This document shows, one piece after another, positions 1 to 9,078 of a DNA stretch of 64,000 bases (its first letter is position 1; the number at the start of each line of letters is the position of its first letter). The stretch comes from CAVQTK01 sp963716455. Lineage in GTDB: Bacteria > Pseudomonadota > Gammaproteobacteria > Coxiellales > Coxiellaceae. Position numbers and translations under genes: made by a program. The stretch covers positions 74,937 to 138,936 of the forward strand of contig CAVQTK010000003.1 in the NCBI GenBank assembly GCA_963716455.1, read 5' to 3'. A model generated the notes under the pieces. It had not been told where the DNA came from, did no database searches, and was given only the letters and a program-made list of their open reading frames with translations.

Positions 1-917
1 TTATTTAATGTAGGGCAGATTGTTTTTTTTTCTTTTTGCCCATAAAAATAATTAATAGTTATCGCTCCAAATAACGTAATGATCCCCCCAATTAAAGACA
101 ACCAGCTTGGATATTCTTGCAGTATTAAAAATCCTAGTAAGGTTGCCACAATAGGCATGGCGTATAAATAAATGGCTGCTCGGCTAGCAGGAGCCTTTGA
201 TAATGCATAATTCCATGTTGCATAGGCAATTGCAGCGGGAAAAATACCTAAATATACCGCGGCGGTAGTTGCTTGCCATGAGGCATGAGGAATTTCATGT
301 ATTAAATTAGGTAAATAGATAAACATGATTAAAGTGCCACCCCAAATAGTCAAAATAACTAATTCCAGTGGGCCATAGCGGTTAAATAAGCGTTTTTGCG
401 CTACGGCATAGTAACCGCCTAAAATACTGGCGATTAATATATAAATAACTCCATAATTGAATTGTATTCCGCTGTATTCTCCTATAGCGATCAATCCTAA
501 TCCAATTAGGCTTAATAAAACTCCCAGCCAACTTTTTATAGGAACCGATTCACTAAGTACGGTTATCGAAAAAAGCATGGTAAACATGGGCATTAAGCCT
601 ATTATGAAGCCTGCAACGCCAGCCGAGACCGTAATTTCACCGTAATTAAAGGCAATATTGTACAAACCAATTCCGAACGTACCAATTAAAATAATCCTTA
701 TCAAATCTTGAAGAGGTACTTTATTACGTTTTGGGAGTTTAAAATAGAGCAATAATAAACTGAATGAAGCCACTAAATAACGAAACAATCCTAAACTGCC
801 TGGACTGTAACTATGCAAACCAATCCGAATAGCTACCAGGGCAGAAGACCAAAAAACAACGGTAATCCACAGAGAAAACTTCACTTCCAAAGATAGGCGG
901 TTCGAAGAATTTTTCAT
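1..917 (-). CDS. DMT/EamA family transporter, cut by window edge
   Basis: Inner-membrane protein of the drug/metabolite transporter superfamily, substrate unknown. The frame is open from ATG at 917 to the left edge, giving 305 codons without a stop, so the last few residues and the stop lie outside. About ten hydrophobic helices form two EamA-like halves. The second half carries the typical ending, PIVATLLGFLILQE followed by a glycine-rich last helix (GGIITLFGAI) and a basic tail (YGQKEKK). No good Shine-Dalgarno is seen before the ATG. Family assignment is firm; the transported compound cannot be inferred from sequence or context. Confidence 0.85.
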   Translation of the reverse strand, partial: MKNSSNRLSLEVKFSLWITVVFWSSALVAIRIGLHSYSPGSLGLFRYLVASFSLLLLYFKLPKRNKVPLQDLIRIILIGTFGIGLYNIAFNYGEITVSAGVAGFIIGLMPMFTMLFSITVLSESVPIKSWLGVLLSLIGLGLIAIGEYSGIQFNYGVIYILIASILGGYYAVAQKRLFNRYGPLELVILTIWGGTLIMFIYLPNLIHEIPHASWQATTAAVYLGIFPAAIAYATWNYALSKAPASRAAIYLYAMPIVATLLGFLILQEYPSWLSLIGGIITLFGAITINYFYGQKEKKTICPTLN

Positions 918-970
918 AAGAATATTGTGCTGGAATGCAGATTTATTATCAATGCTAAGCTTAAAATTTA

Positions 971-1000
971 TTCGCCGCGGCTTGCCGCGGGGATTTTTAT
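971..1000. repeat. Short GC-rich palindrome followed by T-run (copy 1)
   Basis: CCGCGG-CTTG-CCGCGG hairpin at 975-990 followed by GGATTTTTAT. The same 28-base unit, differing only in T-run length, recurs at 32523-32550. A related hairpin with the same CTTG loop follows rpoS. It may act as a terminator between the two minus-strand genes here, but its recurrence shows it is a dispersed repeat. Confidence 0.75.
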
Positions 1001-1097
1001 TATATTTCACCAAAAATTCATCACCTCATTTTTAGCTTAGAGTTCTGCGGCAATCCAGTTTCTCAGCAGATCAGTTATCGTCTTTCGATCTGTTAGT

Positions 1098-3323
1098 TTA
1101 TTGTAATTGCTTTTCAATAGCTTGTAATAGGTAATGCACCTCACTGGGTGAGTTCAGGTGATATTTAGCAAAAAAATTAGGTGATCCGACATGAATGGCC
1201 ATATTATGTGAGCCACCTATTTTATACATATCTTCATCCGTTCTATCATCGCCAATAGTAATTAAGGCATCCTGAGATTGCCAAGTTAAATTTTGCAAAA
1301 TTTGTTCGGTAGCATGTCCTTTATTGGCAATAATATGGCGTACTTCAAGATTTTTTTTGCCTGCATATACCGTAAAAGGAGTATTTTCCAATAGCTGTGC
1401 TAAAGAAGTAGATAAATCCCTAGCTTGAGCAATGGCAAAAACCGGTTCCGCTTGACAATAATGCCAAACGAGAGAAAATTTTTTACGCTCAATATAGCTG
1501 CTGGGGACGTGTTCTGTAAAATTTTCTAATAAATGTAAAATCTCAGGTTCAATAGTTAAAAACTCATCTAATCCCGGTTGAATCTGCCAGTTTTTATTTC
1601 CCCCGCTTTTGCTTATTTCACTTTTATTTTTATTCAGTAAGCGAATAAAAGCGCCGTGTTCGGCCACAAGGTGGATGGGTAAATCATCGAAATGAGTGAT
1701 GCAAAAATTTTGTGATCGACCTGTAATTAAGACCAGCTCTACATTATTTAATTTCCCTAATGTATTTAACAGTTCTTTGCTAGCTGAATTAGGAATGGCC
1801 CATTCTGGATGTCCAGTGATGGGTGTTAAGGTGCCGTCGTAATCCAAAAAAATAAAACAGCGTGCGCTTTTTTTAATTGAGGTTAATAGTTGGTTTTGAA
1901 TATCACCACGCAAAGGAGTAGATTGAATGCGATTGCGTTGAGTGGCATCGGTCCATTTTTGAGTGAAAGCATGAAACCAAGCGATGTTATCAGAGCGAAT
2001 AATTCTCTGACGTAAACTCTGCATTCGGTGGTGTCGTTCAGCAATGGGCATAGTCAGTGCTGTGTGGATAGCCTGGGCAAAACTACTTGTATCATAAGGA
2101 TTCACAATTAATGCTTCTCCCATTTCTGCTGCAGCCCCCGCCATTTCACTTAAAATTAAAACCCCATCTTCATCATCACGTGCTGCAACATATTCTTTGC
2201 TGACTAAATTTAATCCATCTCGTAAAGGAGTAATAAGCGCAATAGTGGCTAGTTTATAGAAAGCAATAATTTCATCTCGGGTAAAAGATCTATATAAATA
2301 TTGAACTGGCGTGTAGCCCGGTGAACCAAATTCTCCGTTAATTTGTCCCACCCAACGTTCTACGGTGGCGCGTAAATCATTATAAATCTGCAGATCAGTG
2401 CGAGAAGGGACACTAATTTGAATCAATGTTACCTTCCCTATATATTGAGGGTATTGTTGTAGAAATTGACGAAAAGCCATTAAGCGTTCCGGAATCCCTT
2501 TAGTGTAATCCAAACGATCAATACCAAGCAGTACGGTTCTATTGCCAATTTCTTCCGCCAAATGAGATATTTCTTTTTTTTCGTGTGCTGTTTCACTTTG
2601 ATTTTGAATCATTTCTACATCCACGCCTAGTGGTTGCACTACTACTTTAACTTCCCTACCGTGATAGTGAATTTCGCCCATATGAGTTTCGCAACCTAAT
2701 ATGCGAGTTACGCTAGTTAAAAAGTGCCGCATATAATCGTAGGTGTGAAAACCAATAATGTCTGCGCCTAACAACCCCTGTAAAATAAGTGCTCGTGGGG
2801 CAAGAATGCGGAATAACTCCGAAGAAGGAAAAGGAATGTGATGAAAATAAGCAATGCTCAAATTGTAGTTTGCTTCACGCAAAAGACCTGGAAGTAACAT
2901 GAGTTGATAGTCATGTACCCACACTTGATCACCTGGCTTAGCAATACTCAATACGGCCTGCGCAAACTGATGATTAACCCGTTGGTATGCTTGCCATTCC
3001 TCAGGGATTAAATGTATCGTTTCTGGGAAATAATGAAATAAAGGCCAAATAACTCGGTTACTCATGCCATTATAATAATTATCGTAATCCTCTTTATTTA
3101 CATCCACGGCAATGAAGCGATCTTGAGTTAACTGTTGTTTTAAATAGGGATATTCTGCTTCAGAGCAACAAATTCCACTGTGACCTACCCAAGAACAAAG
3201 ATTTTCCTGACGATGGATTTCTCTGAGTCCTGCAACTAATCCCCCAGAGCTTTTTTGAATATTAAATTCTCCAGAGGCTGTTTTTTGAATAGTAACAGGA
3301 AGGCGATTAGAAACAATTATCAT
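1098..3323 (-). CDS. otsAB: Fused trehalose-6-phosphate synthase/phosphatase
   Basis: Makes trehalose from UDP-glucose and glucose-6-phosphate in the cytoplasm, with both steps on one polypeptide. The N-terminal ~470 residues are a GT20 synthase: NRLPV at the start, GGLVAGL near 30, HDYQLMLLPGLLR near 140, GIDRLDYTKGIPERL near 270, RDGLNLVSKEYVAAR near 370. The C-terminal ~250 residues are a HAD-type phosphatase with LDYDGTLTPI near 495 and GDDRTDED near 700. E. coli has separate OtsA and OtsB. ATG at 3323 is preferred over the in-frame TTG at 3329. It lies downstream of a GH15 enzyme on the same strand, suggesting a trehalose or glucan locus. Confidence 0.93.
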   Translation of the reverse strand: MIIVSNRLPVTIQKTASGEFNIQKSSGGLVAGLREIHRQENLCSWVGHSGICCSEAEYPYLKQQLTQDRFIAVDVNKEDYDNYYNGMSNRVIWPLFHYFPETIHLIPEEWQAYQRVNHQFAQAVLSIAKPGDQVWVHDYQLMLLPGLLREANYNLSIAYFHHIPFPSSELFRILAPRALILQGLLGADIIGFHTYDYMRHFLTSVTRILGCETHMGEIHYHGREVKVVVQPLGVDVEMIQNQSETAHEKKEISHLAEEIGNRTVLLGIDRLDYTKGIPERLMAFRQFLQQYPQYIGKVTLIQISVPSRTDLQIYNDLRATVERWVGQINGEFGSPGYTPVQYLYRSFTRDEIIAFYKLATIALITPLRDGLNLVSKEYVAARDDEDGVLILSEMAGAAAEMGEALIVNPYDTSSFAQAIHTALTMPIAERHHRMQSLRQRIIRSDNIAWFHAFTQKWTDATQRNRIQSTPLRGDIQNQLLTSIKKSARCFIFLDYDGTLTPITGHPEWAIPNSASKELLNTLGKLNNVELVLITGRSQNFCITHFDDLPIHLVAEHGAFIRLLNKNKSEISKSGGNKNWQIQPGLDEFLTIEPEILHLLENFTEHVPSSYIERKKFSLVWHYCQAEPVFAIAQARDLSTSLAQLLENTPFTVYAGKKNLEVRHIIANKGHATEQILQNLTWQSQDALITIGDDRTDEDMYKIGGSHNMAIHVGSPNFFAKYHLNSPSEVHYLLQAIEKQLQ

Positions 3324-3344
3324 AATCAACCAATTTTATTAAGG

Positions 3345-3520
3345 AACGTGTAAGAAATAACTCCCGCAACTAGCGCCCAGATTGGGTTTAGATTTGCACG
3401 TTTAGGTTTAAAGAAAAATGCGCGCATAGTCATTCTATGTAAGCTTTTTTCTTTAAACCTAAACGTGAAAAGATGAGCCCAAGATGGGATGCTAGTTGCG
3501 GGAATTATTTCGTGCACGTT
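3345..3520. repeat. Long imperfect inverted repeat (~75-base arms)
   Basis: The left arm 3345-3418 and right arm 3446-3520 are close to complementary over their length. Within them 3397-3418 pairs perfectly with 3446-3467 (22 bases), and 3363-3374 pairs perfectly with 3491-3502 (12 bases). The loop is 27 bases. It fills the space between the GH15 gene and otsAB almost exactly. A 63-codon open frame across it is a by-product of the repeat. It resembles a palindromic mobile element or a structured intergenic RNA; no transposase is present. Confidence 0.8.
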
Positions 3521-3521
3521 T

Positions 3522-5303
3522 CTAAGTTAACCCCCATGGTTTACTAATAGAAAAAGCGGCGTTAATCAAACCTACGTGGGAATAAGTTTGTGGAAAGTTA
3601 CCCCATTGTTCTAAACTATTAGGATTTAAATCTTCACTGTAAAGACCAAGTGGATTCGCATAGGTAAGAAGTTGTTCAAACGTTTGTCGCGCTTTTTCCA
3701 TTTCGCCGATATGAGCATAAGCTTCAGCCAGCCAAAAACAGCAGATAGTAAAGGCATTTTGTGGCTTTCCAAAATCATCGCTGTGAGCATAACGATAAAC
3801 TAAACCATTCGAAGTCATTAATTCCTTTTCTATTGCCGCTAAATGGGTTTTGGCTCGTGGATCTCCGGGTGCAAAATAGCCAAAATTAATTAATAATAAC
3901 AAAGCAGCGTCCATCTGTGGGTGTCCGGCAGCCTGGGTAAAAGCTTGCAGTTTTGGGTTCCAACATTGTTTTTCTAAAATAACTTCACTTTTCGCTTTGA
4001 GTTCCAGTGCCTTGCGGCGAATATTCTCATAACCGCAATATTCACCTATTTCAACTGCTTTTTTAGCACCTAACCAATGCATAAACACTGTGAACGTAGT
4101 TAATTGAGCAATACCGCGGAATTCCCACAGGCCTGCATCTTTGGCTTCCAAATAGTATTCAATGCGATCAAGTAAGGTGGTTAATAAAATCCTAGGGCCG
4201 ATGTGTAAATCTTCATGTTTACCATGAGTGAATCGCCAATCGAGAAAAAAAGGACTAATGGCTAAAATCATTTCTCCATAAACATCATGTTGTTCATGTT
4301 CATAAGCTTGATTACCAATTCGTACTGGTTTGTGTCCTCGATAACCGCTCAAATGATCGCAAATTGTTTCATGCAAATCCGTTTCTCCTGAAATGCCATA
4401 AACAGGTTGAATTTTTTTGACAGGTTGGTCTTCTACTTCTACTAAGTTACGCAAATAAGTGAGAAAATGCTCTAATTCTTCGAACTGGGTAATTCTTTGC
4501 AACGCTGTTAATGAAAAGAGCGTATCTCGTAACCAACAAAATCGATAGTCCCAATTTCTTTCTGTCCCTTCTGCTTCAGGAAGACTGGTTGTGGCGCTAG
4601 CAATAATCGCTCCCGTATCCTCAAATTGGTGGAGCTTCAAGACTAAAGCGCTACGAATAACTGCTCCTTGATAGTCGCGAGGAATTAAACAATGCTTAGT
4701 CCAGAGTTGCCAGTAATGAAGGGTGCGTTGAAAAAAATCGTCACAAGTGGATTGCAAGGAGGTCTCAAGTGGTGCTCCCCAGGTGAGAACAAAGTGTAAT
4801 GGTTTGGATAATAAAAATGAACGTTGTTCACTAATTAACGTCAAGGAAGCGTCAGTAGTTAAACGAATTAATTGTGGAGCGCCTATGTAATCGATGTGAT
4901 GAGAGCCTGCAACGGGCAATAATTCTTTTTTACCGTATTCATAGCAAGGTCGGCAATTCACTTTAATAATGGGTTCTCCCCATAAGGGTCTGACTATTCG
5001 AACGAGCAAAGTGGGTTTTTGATAACGATCAAATTTAAAAAATCGGGGTGCAAAATCAATAACTTCAAAATCGCCAAATGCGGTAGAAAAAGTAGTAATT
5101 AAAATGTTAGTATTTTCTATATATTTTTGCAGTCCTTTACTATTATCTGTCGGACCAATTTGAAAAGCTCCGCCAAGTTTTTGATCAAGCAATCCACCAA
5201 AAACAAAGCTAGAATCAAACCGTGGCCAGCATAACCACTCAATATTCCCATATGGGTTAATCAGGGCGTTGTACTGGCAATTACCAATAATGCCAAGATC
5301 CAT
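3522..5303 (-). CDS. Glycoside hydrolase family 15 (glucoamylase/trehalase-like)
   Basis: 593 residues of the GH15 type without signal peptide, so cytoplasmic. Recognisable parts are the N-terminal DLGIIGN and GNIEWLCWPRFDSSFVFGGLLD-like region (residues 2-40), the catalytic-domain RNWDYRFCWLRD motif near residue 247, and the C-terminal E-D-L-N-P and TYSHVGLINAA region. In this family two glutamates act as acid and base on alpha-glucosidic bonds. Related proteins include bacterial glucoamylases and GH15 trehalases, and sequence alone does not separate these. Location upstream of the fused trehalose synthase on the same strand favours a role in trehalose or alpha-glucan turnover. A good ribosome site (GGAGAG) precedes the ATG. 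Confidence 0.88.
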   Translation of the reverse strand: MDLGIIGNCQYNALINPYGNIEWLCWPRFDSSFVFGGLLDQKLGGAFQIGPTDNSKGLQKYIENTNILITTFSTAFGDFEVIDFAPRFFKFDRYQKPTLLVRIVRPLWGEPIIKVNCRPCYEYGKKELLPVAGSHHIDYIGAPQLIRLTTDASLTLISEQRSFLLSKPLHFVLTWGAPLETSLQSTCDDFFQRTLHYWQLWTKHCLIPRDYQGAVIRSALVLKLHQFEDTGAIIASATTSLPEAEGTERNWDYRFCWLRDTLFSLTALQRITQFEELEHFLTYLRNLVEVEDQPVKKIQPVYGISGETDLHETICDHLSGYRGHKPVRIGNQAYEHEQHDVYGEMILAISPFFLDWRFTHGKHEDLHIGPRILLTTLLDRIEYYLEAKDAGLWEFRGIAQLTTFTVFMHWLGAKKAVEIGEYCGYENIRRKALELKAKSEVILEKQCWNPKLQAFTQAAGHPQMDAALLLLINFGYFAPGDPRAKTHLAAIEKELMTSNGLVYRYAHSDDFGKPQNAFTICCFWLAEAYAHIGEMEKARQTFEQLLTYANPLGLYSEDLNPNSLEQWGNFPQTYSHVGLINAAFSISKPWGLT

Positions 5304-5353
5304 AATATCTCTCCTTGATTCTATACTTAAGTAGATTATAGCATATTGAGATG

Positions 5354-5397
5354 ATTAAATATGAAGCCTACAGTGTTGCCCTGTAGTCATATTTAAT
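5354..5397 (-). terminator. Two-part hairpin after parE
   Basis: ATTAAATATGA (5354-5364) pairs with TCATATTTAAT (5387-5397), and inside it CTACAG pairs with CTGTAG around a seven-base loop. It lies nine bases beyond the parE stop on the minus strand. The inner GC-richer stem is followed by a T-rich stretch in that direction, so it can serve as a terminator. Confidence 0.55.
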
Positions 5398-5405
5398 TTA
5401 CAACA

Positions 5406-7313
5406 TTAATCTATTTCAGCCAGAGCCCCTTTTTCTTCTAACCATCCTCGACGATCATTAGCTCTTTTCTTGGCAAGCAACATGTCTAAAATTTGTGAAC
5501 TTTTATCGTCCTTTTCAATAGTAAGCTGCACAAGGCGACGGCTTTCTGGACTCATAGTTGTCTCACGTAATTGCATAGGGTTCATTTCACCTAAGCCTTT
5601 AAAACGTTGGATATTTATTTTCCCCTTTTTTTTCTCAGCCATAAGTCGATCTAGAATGCCTTGCTTTTCTTCCTCATCTAGGGCGTAAAATACTTCTTTG
5701 CCTACATCAATCCTGAATAAAGGGGGCATTGCAACATGAATGTGTCCTGCAGTGACGAGTAAAGGAAAATGCCGTAAAAATAAAGCACAAAGTAAAGTTG
5801 CAATATGCAGACCATCTGAATCTGCGTCGGCTAAAATGCACACTTTACCATAACGTAAACCACTTATATCATCGGAACCGGGGTCAACCCCAAGAGCTAT
5901 AGCAATATCATGAACTTCAGTGGAAGCAAGTACCTGATCGGAAGTTACTTCCCATGTGTTCAAAATTTTTCCGCGTAATGGCATGACGGCTTGAAAATTG
6001 CGATCGCGGGCTTGTTTTGCTGAGCCGCCTGCTGAATCACCTTCCACTAAAAATATTTCGCAAGTATTAATGTCTTGTTGCGTACAGTCGGCCAATTTGC
6101 CTGGCAAAGCGGGTCCAGAGGTAATTTTTTTCCGTGTAACTTTTTTGCTTAATTGCAAACGTTTCTGAGCATTATTAATGGCTAATTCTGCTAAGACTTT
6201 GCCTATTTGCAGATTTTGATTCAACCATAAGCTAAATGCATCTTTTACCACGCCCATAACGAATGAGGTAGTTTGACGAGAAGCAAGTCTTTCTTTGGTT
6301 TGACCTGCAAATTGCGGTTCTTGCATTTTTACGGATAAAACATAACTACAAGATTCCCACAAATCGTCAGCAGATAGTTTTATTCCTCGCGGCAATAACT
6401 TATGAATTTCACAAAATTCACGCATGGCATCAAGCAATCCGTTGCGCAAACCATTTACATGAGTACCCCCTTGAATAGTGGGAATTAAATTGACATAGCT
6501 TTCAGTTGCTTTTTGTACGGAACCATCTTCCGGAAGCCAGACAATGGCCCAATCCACTTGTTCGGTATCAGCTTTAAAAGAACCAATAAAAGGTTCTTCT
6601 GGAAGATATTCCCAACCTTTTAAGCAATCTTGAAGATATTCTTTTAAACCTTCTTGGTAATACCATTCGATTCTTTCATTAGTGCTTTCATCCTGAAAAA
6701 TAACTCTCAAACTAGGACATAATACCGCTTTAGCTTGGAGATTATGCTTAAGAGCGCTTAAAGCGAATTTAGGTGTGTCAAAATATTTTGGATTGGGCCA
6801 AAAACGAACTAAAGTACCACTTTCACGCTTTGGACAATCACCAATTGTTTTTAAATCTTCGACTTTTTCTCCATCAGCAAATGTCATTTCATAAATATGG
6901 CCATGCTTTTTAACTTGTACAATCAATTTACTAGATAGGGCATTTACTACGGAAATGCCCACTCCATGTAATCCTCCAGAAAACTGATAGTTTTTATTGG
7001 AAAATTTTGCTCCAGCGTGAAGACGCGTTAGTATGAGTTCAACACCATTTATTTTATGTTCTGGATGAATATCGACCGGCATGCCTCTGCCATTGTCGAC
7101 TACAGCTATTGAACCATCACGGTAAACAGTGACTTCTAATTCATCAGCGTGATTGGCGATGGCCTCATCAACACTGTTATCAATAGCTTCATGAGCTAAA
7201 TGGTTGGGCCGTGTAGTATCTGTATACATGCCAGGTCGACGGCGTACTGGATCCAAGCCAGTTAAAACCTCGATGGACTCGGCAGAATAGTTGGTGTTTT
7301 TAGAGTTTGCCAT
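5406..7313 (-). CDS. parE: DNA topoisomerase IV subunit B
   Basis: ATPase subunit of the enzyme that decatenates daughter chromosomes, partner of ParC (not in window). The GHKL ATPase domain has EAIDNSVDEA, DNGRGMPV and GGLHGVGISVVNALS. The Toprim domain has EGDSAGGSAKQARDR near 420, PLRGKILN and DADSDGLHI; the C-terminus has QRFKGLGEMNP. Length is about 635 residues, the usual size; the shorter GyrB-like form without the large insertion supports ParE. The start is taken as ATG at 7313 (MANSK); an in-frame TTG lies five codons upstream. The first codons overlap the end of the preceding DUF4282 gene, so the two are probably co-transcribed. Confidence 0.95.
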   Translation of the reverse strand: MANSKNTNYSAESIEVLTGLDPVRRRPGMYTDTTRPNHLAHEAIDNSVDEAIANHADELEVTVYRDGSIAVVDNGRGMPVDIHPEHKINGVELILTRLHAGAKFSNKNYQFSGGLHGVGISVVNALSSKLIVQVKKHGHIYEMTFADGEKVEDLKTIGDCPKRESGTLVRFWPNPKYFDTPKFALSALKHNLQAKAVLCPSLRVIFQDESTNERIEWYYQEGLKEYLQDCLKGWEYLPEEPFIGSFKADTEQVDWAIVWLPEDGSVQKATESYVNLIPTIQGGTHVNGLRNGLLDAMREFCEIHKLLPRGIKLSADDLWESCSYVLSVKMQEPQFAGQTKERLASRQTTSFVMGVVKDAFSLWLNQNLQIGKVLAELAINNAQKRLQLSKKVTRKKITSGPALPGKLADCTQQDINTCEIFLVEGDSAGGSAKQARDRNFQAVMPLRGKILNTWEVTSDQVLASTEVHDIAIALGVDPGSDDISGLRYGKVCILADADSDGLHIATLLCALFLRHFPLLVTAGHIHVAMPPLFRIDVGKEVFYALDEEEKQGILDRLMAEKKKGKINIQRFKGLGEMNPMQLRETTMSPESRRLVQLTIEKDDKSSQILDMLLAKKRANDRRGWLEEKGALAEID

Positions 7314-7551
7314 GGATTTTTTCTTCAATGGATTTCAAATTATCGTTCATACGAAAGAATAATATCAAAATTTCGCATATTACGCGCGTAGCTAATGGGC
7401 CAAGAATAATAATTTCCAGCACTACTCGGTAACTAACATGTTGTATAATGTCGATGACAGCTGTGTAAATAAAGAATACTATAGCAATCCAGAACAAGAC
7501 TTGAATTAATCCTGGAGCCAGCATTTTACGAAAGGTGAGAAAATCTTTCAT
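7300..7551 (-). CDS. Small DUF4282-type membrane protein
   Basis: 83 residues with two hydrophobic helices (LIQVLFWIAIVFFIYTAVI and VVLEIIILGPLATRVICEIL) and a short charged C-terminal tail. The layout, FLTFRKMLAP at the N-terminus and RVICEILILFFRMNDNL after the second helix, matches DUF4282 proteins of unknown function. The 3' end overlaps the parE start by 14 bases. The ribosome site is weak (GGAA about ten bases before ATG). Role unknown. Confidence 0.7.
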   Translation of the reverse strand: MKDFLTFRKMLAPGLIQVLFWIAIVFFIYTAVIDIIQHVSYRVVLEIIILGPLATRVICEILILFFRMNDNLKSIEEKIHGKL

Positions 7552-7581
7552 AATTATTTATTCCTTGCATATGAGGTGAGA

Positions 7582-8889
7582 ATGACATTTTACACGAATG
7601 TTTTACGTTATCTATACACATTTGGTTATTATCTAGCTATACCCGTTTTATTAGTGCGTTTAATTTGGCGTTCTATGCGCTATCATTCCGGATATAGTCA
7701 GCGTTGGCATGAGCGCTTTGGTTTTATTAATTCCCTACCTTCCCTCCCTACTGTATGGGTGCATGCTGTTTCTTTAGGTGAGACTTTAGCCGCAGTTCCT
7801 TTAATAAAGAACTTGCTACAGCGTTTCCCTTCTTACCAAGTAGTGGTAACTTCAACTACTCCTACCGGTGCTGCTCAGGTAGCAAAACATTTTACTGAGC
7901 GAGTCATTGGAGTATATACACCTTATGATTTGCCGGATAGTGTTAGTCGTTTTTTGCAGCGTACTCGGCCTTCCTTAGGTATCATTATGGAAACCGAATT
8001 GTGGCCCAATTTATTAGCAGCTTGTAGTCGGCGCAAAATTCCCCTTTTATTAGCGAATGCACGTTTATCTCCTCGTTCTGCACACGGGTATTATAAAATT
8101 CGACCCTTGGCGCATGCTATGCTGAATAGTTTCGCGCTAGTGGCTGCCCAAAGTTTGGGTGATGCAGAAAGGTTTTTAGCTTTGGGTTTAAATCGCTCAA
8201 AGCTACAAGTGATGGGTAATATTAAGTTTGATATTGCCCTACCACCAGACCTAAAGGAGCGGGGTAAAGTTTTAAGGCAACAGTGGGGGAGTGAACGCCC
8301 TGTATGGGTTGCAGCTAGCACCCATGAGGGTGAAGAAACTATTTTGCTGGAGGCTTTTCATCAGATTCGAGAAGCATTGCCTGATGCGCTACTAGTTTTG
8401 GTGCCTAGACATCCTGAACGATTCGCTAAAGTAAAGCAAATATGTCAGCAAGCAGGATTTAATACTGTCAGTCGAGCCAAGGCTGAACCGGTGACTGCAG
8501 AGAGCGCTATTTTATTAGGTGATACGATGGGAGAATTGTTATTATTTTATGCGGCGGTGGATGTCGCATTTGTAGGTGGGAGCCTAGTCAATGTGGGGGG
8601 GCATAATCTAATCGAACCAGCCATTTTGGAACTTCCTGTTTTAACCGGTCCTGTTTTGCATAATTTTGTAGATATTAGTCAACTGTTAATTAAAGCTGGG
8701 GCTGCGAAAGTAGTATGCGATGCGCAAGAAATCGCCGCTATGGTTGTTGAGCTGCTTACTCAAGTAGATCAACGTCAGCAAATGGGTAAAAAAGGTCGAG
8801 AAGCTGTATTGGCAAATGTGGGTGCGTTAGAGAAACATTTACGGTGGATAGAGGATAATATTCCAATCTCATTCGACTGTACGAATTGA
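7582..8889 (+). CDS. waaA: 3-deoxy-D-manno-octulosonic acid (Kdo) transferase
   Basis: Adds Kdo from CMP-Kdo to lipid IVA, the step linking lipid A to the core. About 435 residues with an N-terminal membrane anchor (LYTFGYYLAIPVLLVRLIW) and a GT-B fold. Motifs include HAVSLGE near 60, TSTTPTGA near 90, METELWPN near 135, and NVGGHNLIEPA near 350. The start is ATG at 7582 behind GAGGTGAG; a GTG two codons earlier is possible but overlaps that site. It is transcribed away from parE. Other heptose/LPS genes in the window (hldE, hldD, waaL, waaC) belong to the same pathway but lie elsewhere. Confidence 0.95.
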   Translation: MTFYTNVLRYLYTFGYYLAIPVLLVRLIWRSMRYHSGYSQRWHERFGFINSLPSLPTVWVHAVSLGETLAAVPLIKNLLQRFPSYQVVVTSTTPTGAAQVAKHFTERVIGVYTPYDLPDSVSRFLQRTRPSLGIIMETELWPNLLAACSRRKIPLLLANARLSPRSAHGYYKIRPLAHAMLNSFALVAAQSLGDAERFLALGLNRSKLQVMGNIKFDIALPPDLKERGKVLRQQWGSERPVWVAASTHEGEETILLEAFHQIREALPDALLVLVPRHPERFAKVKQICQQAGFNTVSRAKAEPVTAESAILLGDTMGELLLFYAAVDVAFVGGSLVNVGGHNLIEPAILELPVLTGPVLHNFVDISQLLIKAGAAKVVCDAQEIAAMVVELLTQVDQRQQMGKKGREAVLANVGALEKHLRWIEDNIPISFDCTN

Positions 8890-8933
8890 GTCTAACTTTG
8901 TTGAATCGTAACAGATCATGTGGAACAGTTAAC

Positions 8934-9078
8934 TTTCACTAAAATACGGTCATTGCGACAATTGCGACCCTGAGCGCGAGCGAGGGGGAAGCAATCCAGT
9001 ACAAAGCATTGTCCAAAGTACGAACTAGATTGCTTCACTCGCAAGCTCGTTCGCAATGACAATTGTCAACAGACCCTA
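8934..9078. mobile_element. MITE-like element, family 1, copy A (one end lost)
   Basis: This ~145-base stretch is the reverse complement of most of the element at 26577-26752. It ends with the inverted-repeat end GTCAACAGACCCTA (9065-9078) and carries the internal TCATTGCGA-type hairpin (AAGCAATC and GATTGCTT arms). The opposite terminal repeat seen in copy B is missing here; homology stops near 8934. It sits between waaA and tolC and supplies the tolC stop codon. Confidence 0.85.

Noticed and set aside
457..645. 62-codon plus-strand frame
   Set aside because: It is antisense to the transmembrane transporter gene and has no protein-like pattern.
1056..1083. AGATC...GATCT hairpin as otsAB terminator
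   Set aside because: Stem of six bases with a long loop and no T-run in the direction of transcription.
3326..3517. 63-codon open frame on the minus strand
   Set aside because: It lies wholly inside the long inverted repeat, so its residues mirror the repeat arms; no ribosome site and no plausible protein pattern.
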